Source of the DNA: Oscillospiraceae bacterium | GTDB lineage: Bacteria; Bacillota; Clostridia; Oscillospirales; SIG627 | Assembly (NCBI GenBank): GCA_015065265.1 | Contig: SVQQ01000011.1 | Span: forward strand, 1 to 52,594 | Direction: 5' to 3' | Length of the DNA stretch: 52,594 nt | Shown: positions 50,842 through 52,594 of the stretch, piece after piece | Numbering within the stretch: the stretch's first letter is position 1 | Layout of the letters: every line of letters starts with the position of its first letter | Notes under the pieces: generated by a model | Seen by the model: the letters and a program-made list of their open reading frames with translations, nothing else | Database searches by the model: none | Told to the model about the DNA's origin: nothing | Program-made: the position numbers and the translations under genes

Positions 50842-52471
50842 CACATCCAAACGAGAACAGCGTCTCGCGTCTATTGAAAAAAAGCGCGAAAGGATGCACG
50901 CTGTTATCGATGAAGAGAATTACGAATATACACCTGGTGAAAAGGACATAGAAATAACCGACCTTAATGTCCCCTTAAATGTAGCTGTGTATGCCCGCGT
51001 ATCAACGGGCGATGAACTCCAAACAACCTCATACGAGCTCCAGCAAATTTATTACGAAGATTTTGTCAGAAGGCATCCTGATTGGACTCTTGTTAAAATC
51101 TACGCCGATGAAGGTATAAGCGGCACATCAAGAAACAAACGTGTAGAATTCAATAAAATGATTGACGACTGCCATGCGGGAAAAATCGACCTAATTGTAA
51201 CTAAAAGCGTATCTCGCTTTGCGCGTGACGTTTTAATCACAATGGGTATCGTTAGAGAACTGCAGAAGATGAAGCCTCCTGTGGGCGTTTTATTCGAATC
51301 CGAAGGCATCCTTTCTTTGAGTTCTCAATCGCAAATGGCTCTGTCCTTTCTGGCGAGTGTGGCAGAAGAAGAATCGCGAATCCGCAGTCGAAGCATGGAA
51401 ACATCTCTCAGAATGCGTCTTGATAACGGTATCCCGCTTACACCGAAGTTGTTCGGTTATACCCACGATACTGACGGTAATTTAGTTGTAAATCCTGTAG
51501 AAGCACCAACTGTTAAACTTGTATTTTATATGTACCTGTATGGCTACTCGACGCAGCAAATTGCCGATGCGCTTACCGCCTTAGGCAAAAAGACCTATTA
51601 CGGCCTCGCGAAATGGACATCAAGCGGCATTGTGCAAATACTGCGAAATGAGCGACACTGCGGCGACGTTCACACTCGGAAAACTTTTACGCTGGATTTC
51701 CACGATCACAAAAAGTACAAAAACACAGGACAACGCCCGCGAAGCCTATATAAAAATCATCACGAAGCAATCATCAAAAGAGACGACTTTATTGCTGTTC
51801 AAAAGCTGCTCGATAATGCGAGGTACAGAAACAATCCATTCCTGCCTGAGCTGCGCGTAATTGACAAGGGCATATTAAAAGGTTTCGTTGTTATCAATCC
51901 TCGCTGGGCTGCTTTCAAGGAAGAAGACTATTACAAAGCATCCCAAAGCAGCTACGGCTCCGATGATAATCCTGCTGACCAATCTGCTGGCGAAGTTCAG
52001 GTTGAAGTTGCTGCCGGTGACTTTGACCTGCGCGAATTTGAAGTTGCGCGCATGGAACTGTTCGATAGCAAAAGCAGACCGGCTATTACGTTCTCGGATA
52101 GGTTTATAAAACTCAGTGCCATCTGCACACACAAACTTGCTGAACGAAATCGCATCGAGCTCCTTGTTAACCCTATTACAAGAAAGTTCGCTATAAGAAC
52201 GGCAAAAGAAGGTAATCGGCAGTCGGTGATTTGTTCGAAAAAAGAGAACAAACAGTTTACTCCGAAGCAAATTCCCATTACTGCGTTTTATGAAACCTTG
52301 TACTCTTTATTCGGTTGGAACACCGACTATCGTTATCGCATAGCCGGAAGAATGTACGAAGATGGAAAAGAAATTGCATACATCTTTGACTCTGCCAATT
52401 CTGAAGCTTTTCTCAAATCTTACCTTATACCGAGAGGCGCGGAAAATACCGACGGTGAATACTCCACCTAA
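50834..52471 (+). CDS. Large serine recombinase
   Basis: 545 residues from GTG 50834 (AAGGTG upstream). The resolvase domain (about 49-190) has R55 and nucleophile S57 in VYARVST, and SVSRFARD (125-132) intact. The recombinase domain (about 215-330) is followed by a C-terminal region that lacks the usual CxxC zinc ribbon and in its place has a ~120-residue segment (GFVVINPRWAAF onward) plus a further beta-rich domain. It should catalyse integration or excision of the element. Co-transcribed with the catalytically dead paralogue upstream and a further gene downstream. Confidence 0.92.
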   Translation: MIDTSKREQRLASIEKKRERMHAVIDEENYEYTPGEKDIEITDLNVPLNVAVYARVSTGDELQTTSYELQQIYYEDFVRRHPDWTLVKIYADEGISGTSRNKRVEFNKMIDDCHAGKIDLIVTKSVSRFARDVLITMGIVRELQKMKPPVGVLFESEGILSLSSQSQMALSFLASVAEEESRIRSRSMETSLRMRLDNGIPLTPKLFGYTHDTDGNLVVNPVEAPTVKLVFYMYLYGYSTQQIADALTALGKKTYYGLAKWTSSGIVQILRNERHCGDVHTRKTFTLDFHDHKKYKNTGQRPRSLYKNHHEAIIKRDDFIAVQKLLDNARYRNNPFLPELRVIDKGILKGFVVINPRWAAFKEEDYYKASQSSYGSDDNPADQSAGEVQVEVAAGDFDLREFEVARMELFDSKSRPAITFSDRFIKLSAICTHKLAERNRIELLVNPITRKFAIRTAKEGNRQSVICSKKENKQFTPKQIPITAFYETLYSLFGWNTDYRYRIAGRMYEDGKEIAYIFDSANSEAFLKSYLIPRGAENTDGEYST

Positions 52472-52594
52472 CGCTGCCTGCATTTCAAAGTTTCCTACAT
52501 CAGATTATGCGCAGGTACTTGTTAATCGAAAAAAGAAAATCCTTGCGCTGCGTCCCTGTCCTGAGGATTCCCTTGATGCGTTTCAGTGGTGCAG
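52455..52594 (+). CDS. Start of a further gene of the recombinase operon (3' end outside window)
   Basis: An open frame begins at GTG 52455, overlapping the recombinase end by 17 bases, and runs to the right edge (46 codons). It starts MNTPPNAACISKFPTSDYAQ and continues with a basic stretch VNRKKKIL. The overlap matches the coupling seen between the two genes before it. No family recognised from this part. Confidence 0.5.
   Translation, partial: MNTPPNAACISKFPTSDYAQVLVNRKKKILALRPCPEDSLDAFQWC

Larger units (their letters stand above)
45050..52594. mobile_element. Integrated element with serine recombinases (right end outside window)
   Basis: From about 45.1 kb the gene content changes to short, tightly packed genes of phage/ICE character: a seven-gene minus-strand operon, two divergent XRE regulators, a degenerate and an intact serine recombinase, and another gene entering the right edge. 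The left boundary is not precisely seen; the 41-bp direct repeats and tRNA-Ser remnant at 44.8-45.0 kb are candidates for the junction. No conjugation or capsid genes are in view, so the element class is open. Confidence 0.55.

Overview
The window looks like chromosome of a low-GC, anaerobic Gram-positive bacterium of the class Clostridia, probably a gut or rumen relative of the Ruminococcaceae/Oscillospiraceae. The signs are strong AGGAGG-type ribosome sites, frequent TTG and GTG starts, consensus sigma-A promoters, a T-box leader in front of pheST, a DUF1836 protein, Gram-positive lipoprotein signals, a type I dockerin and a Wzx/Wzy-type polysaccharide locus. I do not name a species.

Region 1 (1-10.6 kb) holds the end of an unknown gene, a 1314-residue secreted protein made of three ~340-360-residue repeats, a DUF1836 protein, a long-chain acyl-CoA synthetase, and pheS-pheT under a phenylalanine T-box. 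The T-box promoter starts inside the end of the acyl-CoA synthetase gene. Region 2 (10.6-14.9 kb) is a patchwork. It has a tyrosine recombinase, a dockerin fragment without signal peptide, a structured repeat (copy A), tRNA-Met and tRNA-Glu on the minus strand, a small XRE repressor with two well-formed operator dyads, and an Mrp/Nbp35-type Fe-S carrier ATPase.

Region 3 (15.0-24.1 kb) is a five-gene operon that combines two sugar-importer permeases and a solute-binding lipoprotein with a membrane-fusion adaptor carrying a very long coiled coil and a MacB-like ectodomain protein; no ATPase is encoded. A small membrane protein and a DUF4886 lipoprotein follow. Region 4 (24.1-44.8 kb) is a polysaccharide locus read left to right from one perfect promoter. 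It encodes an aminotransferase, an initiating phosphoglycosyl transferase, a nucleotide-sugar dehydrogenase, six glycosyltransferases, an asparagine-synthase-like protein, a YdjC deacetylase, Wzy, Wzx, two acetyltransferases that are both frameshifted, and a terminal block (UDP-glucuronate 4-epimerase, galacturonokinase-like GHMP kinase, sugar-1-phosphate nucleotidyltransferase) that looks like a route to UDP-galacturonate.

Region 5 (44.8-52.6 kb) begins with structured repeat copy B, which carries a tRNA-Ser 3' remnant and is flanked by a 41-bp direct repeat. Next comes an integrated element cut by the window end. It contains a tight seven-gene minus-strand operon (three metallophosphoesterases, DinJ-like and Phd-like orphan antitoxins, two unknown proteins), two divergent XRE regulators that appear to share a TTGACTATA operator, a serine-recombinase-like protein that has lost its catalytic serine, an intact large serine recombinase, and the start of one more gene. 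The strongest novel signals are the two-copy structured repeat with apparent stem covariation, the phosphoesterase/antitoxin operon, and the proposed galacturonate activation module.
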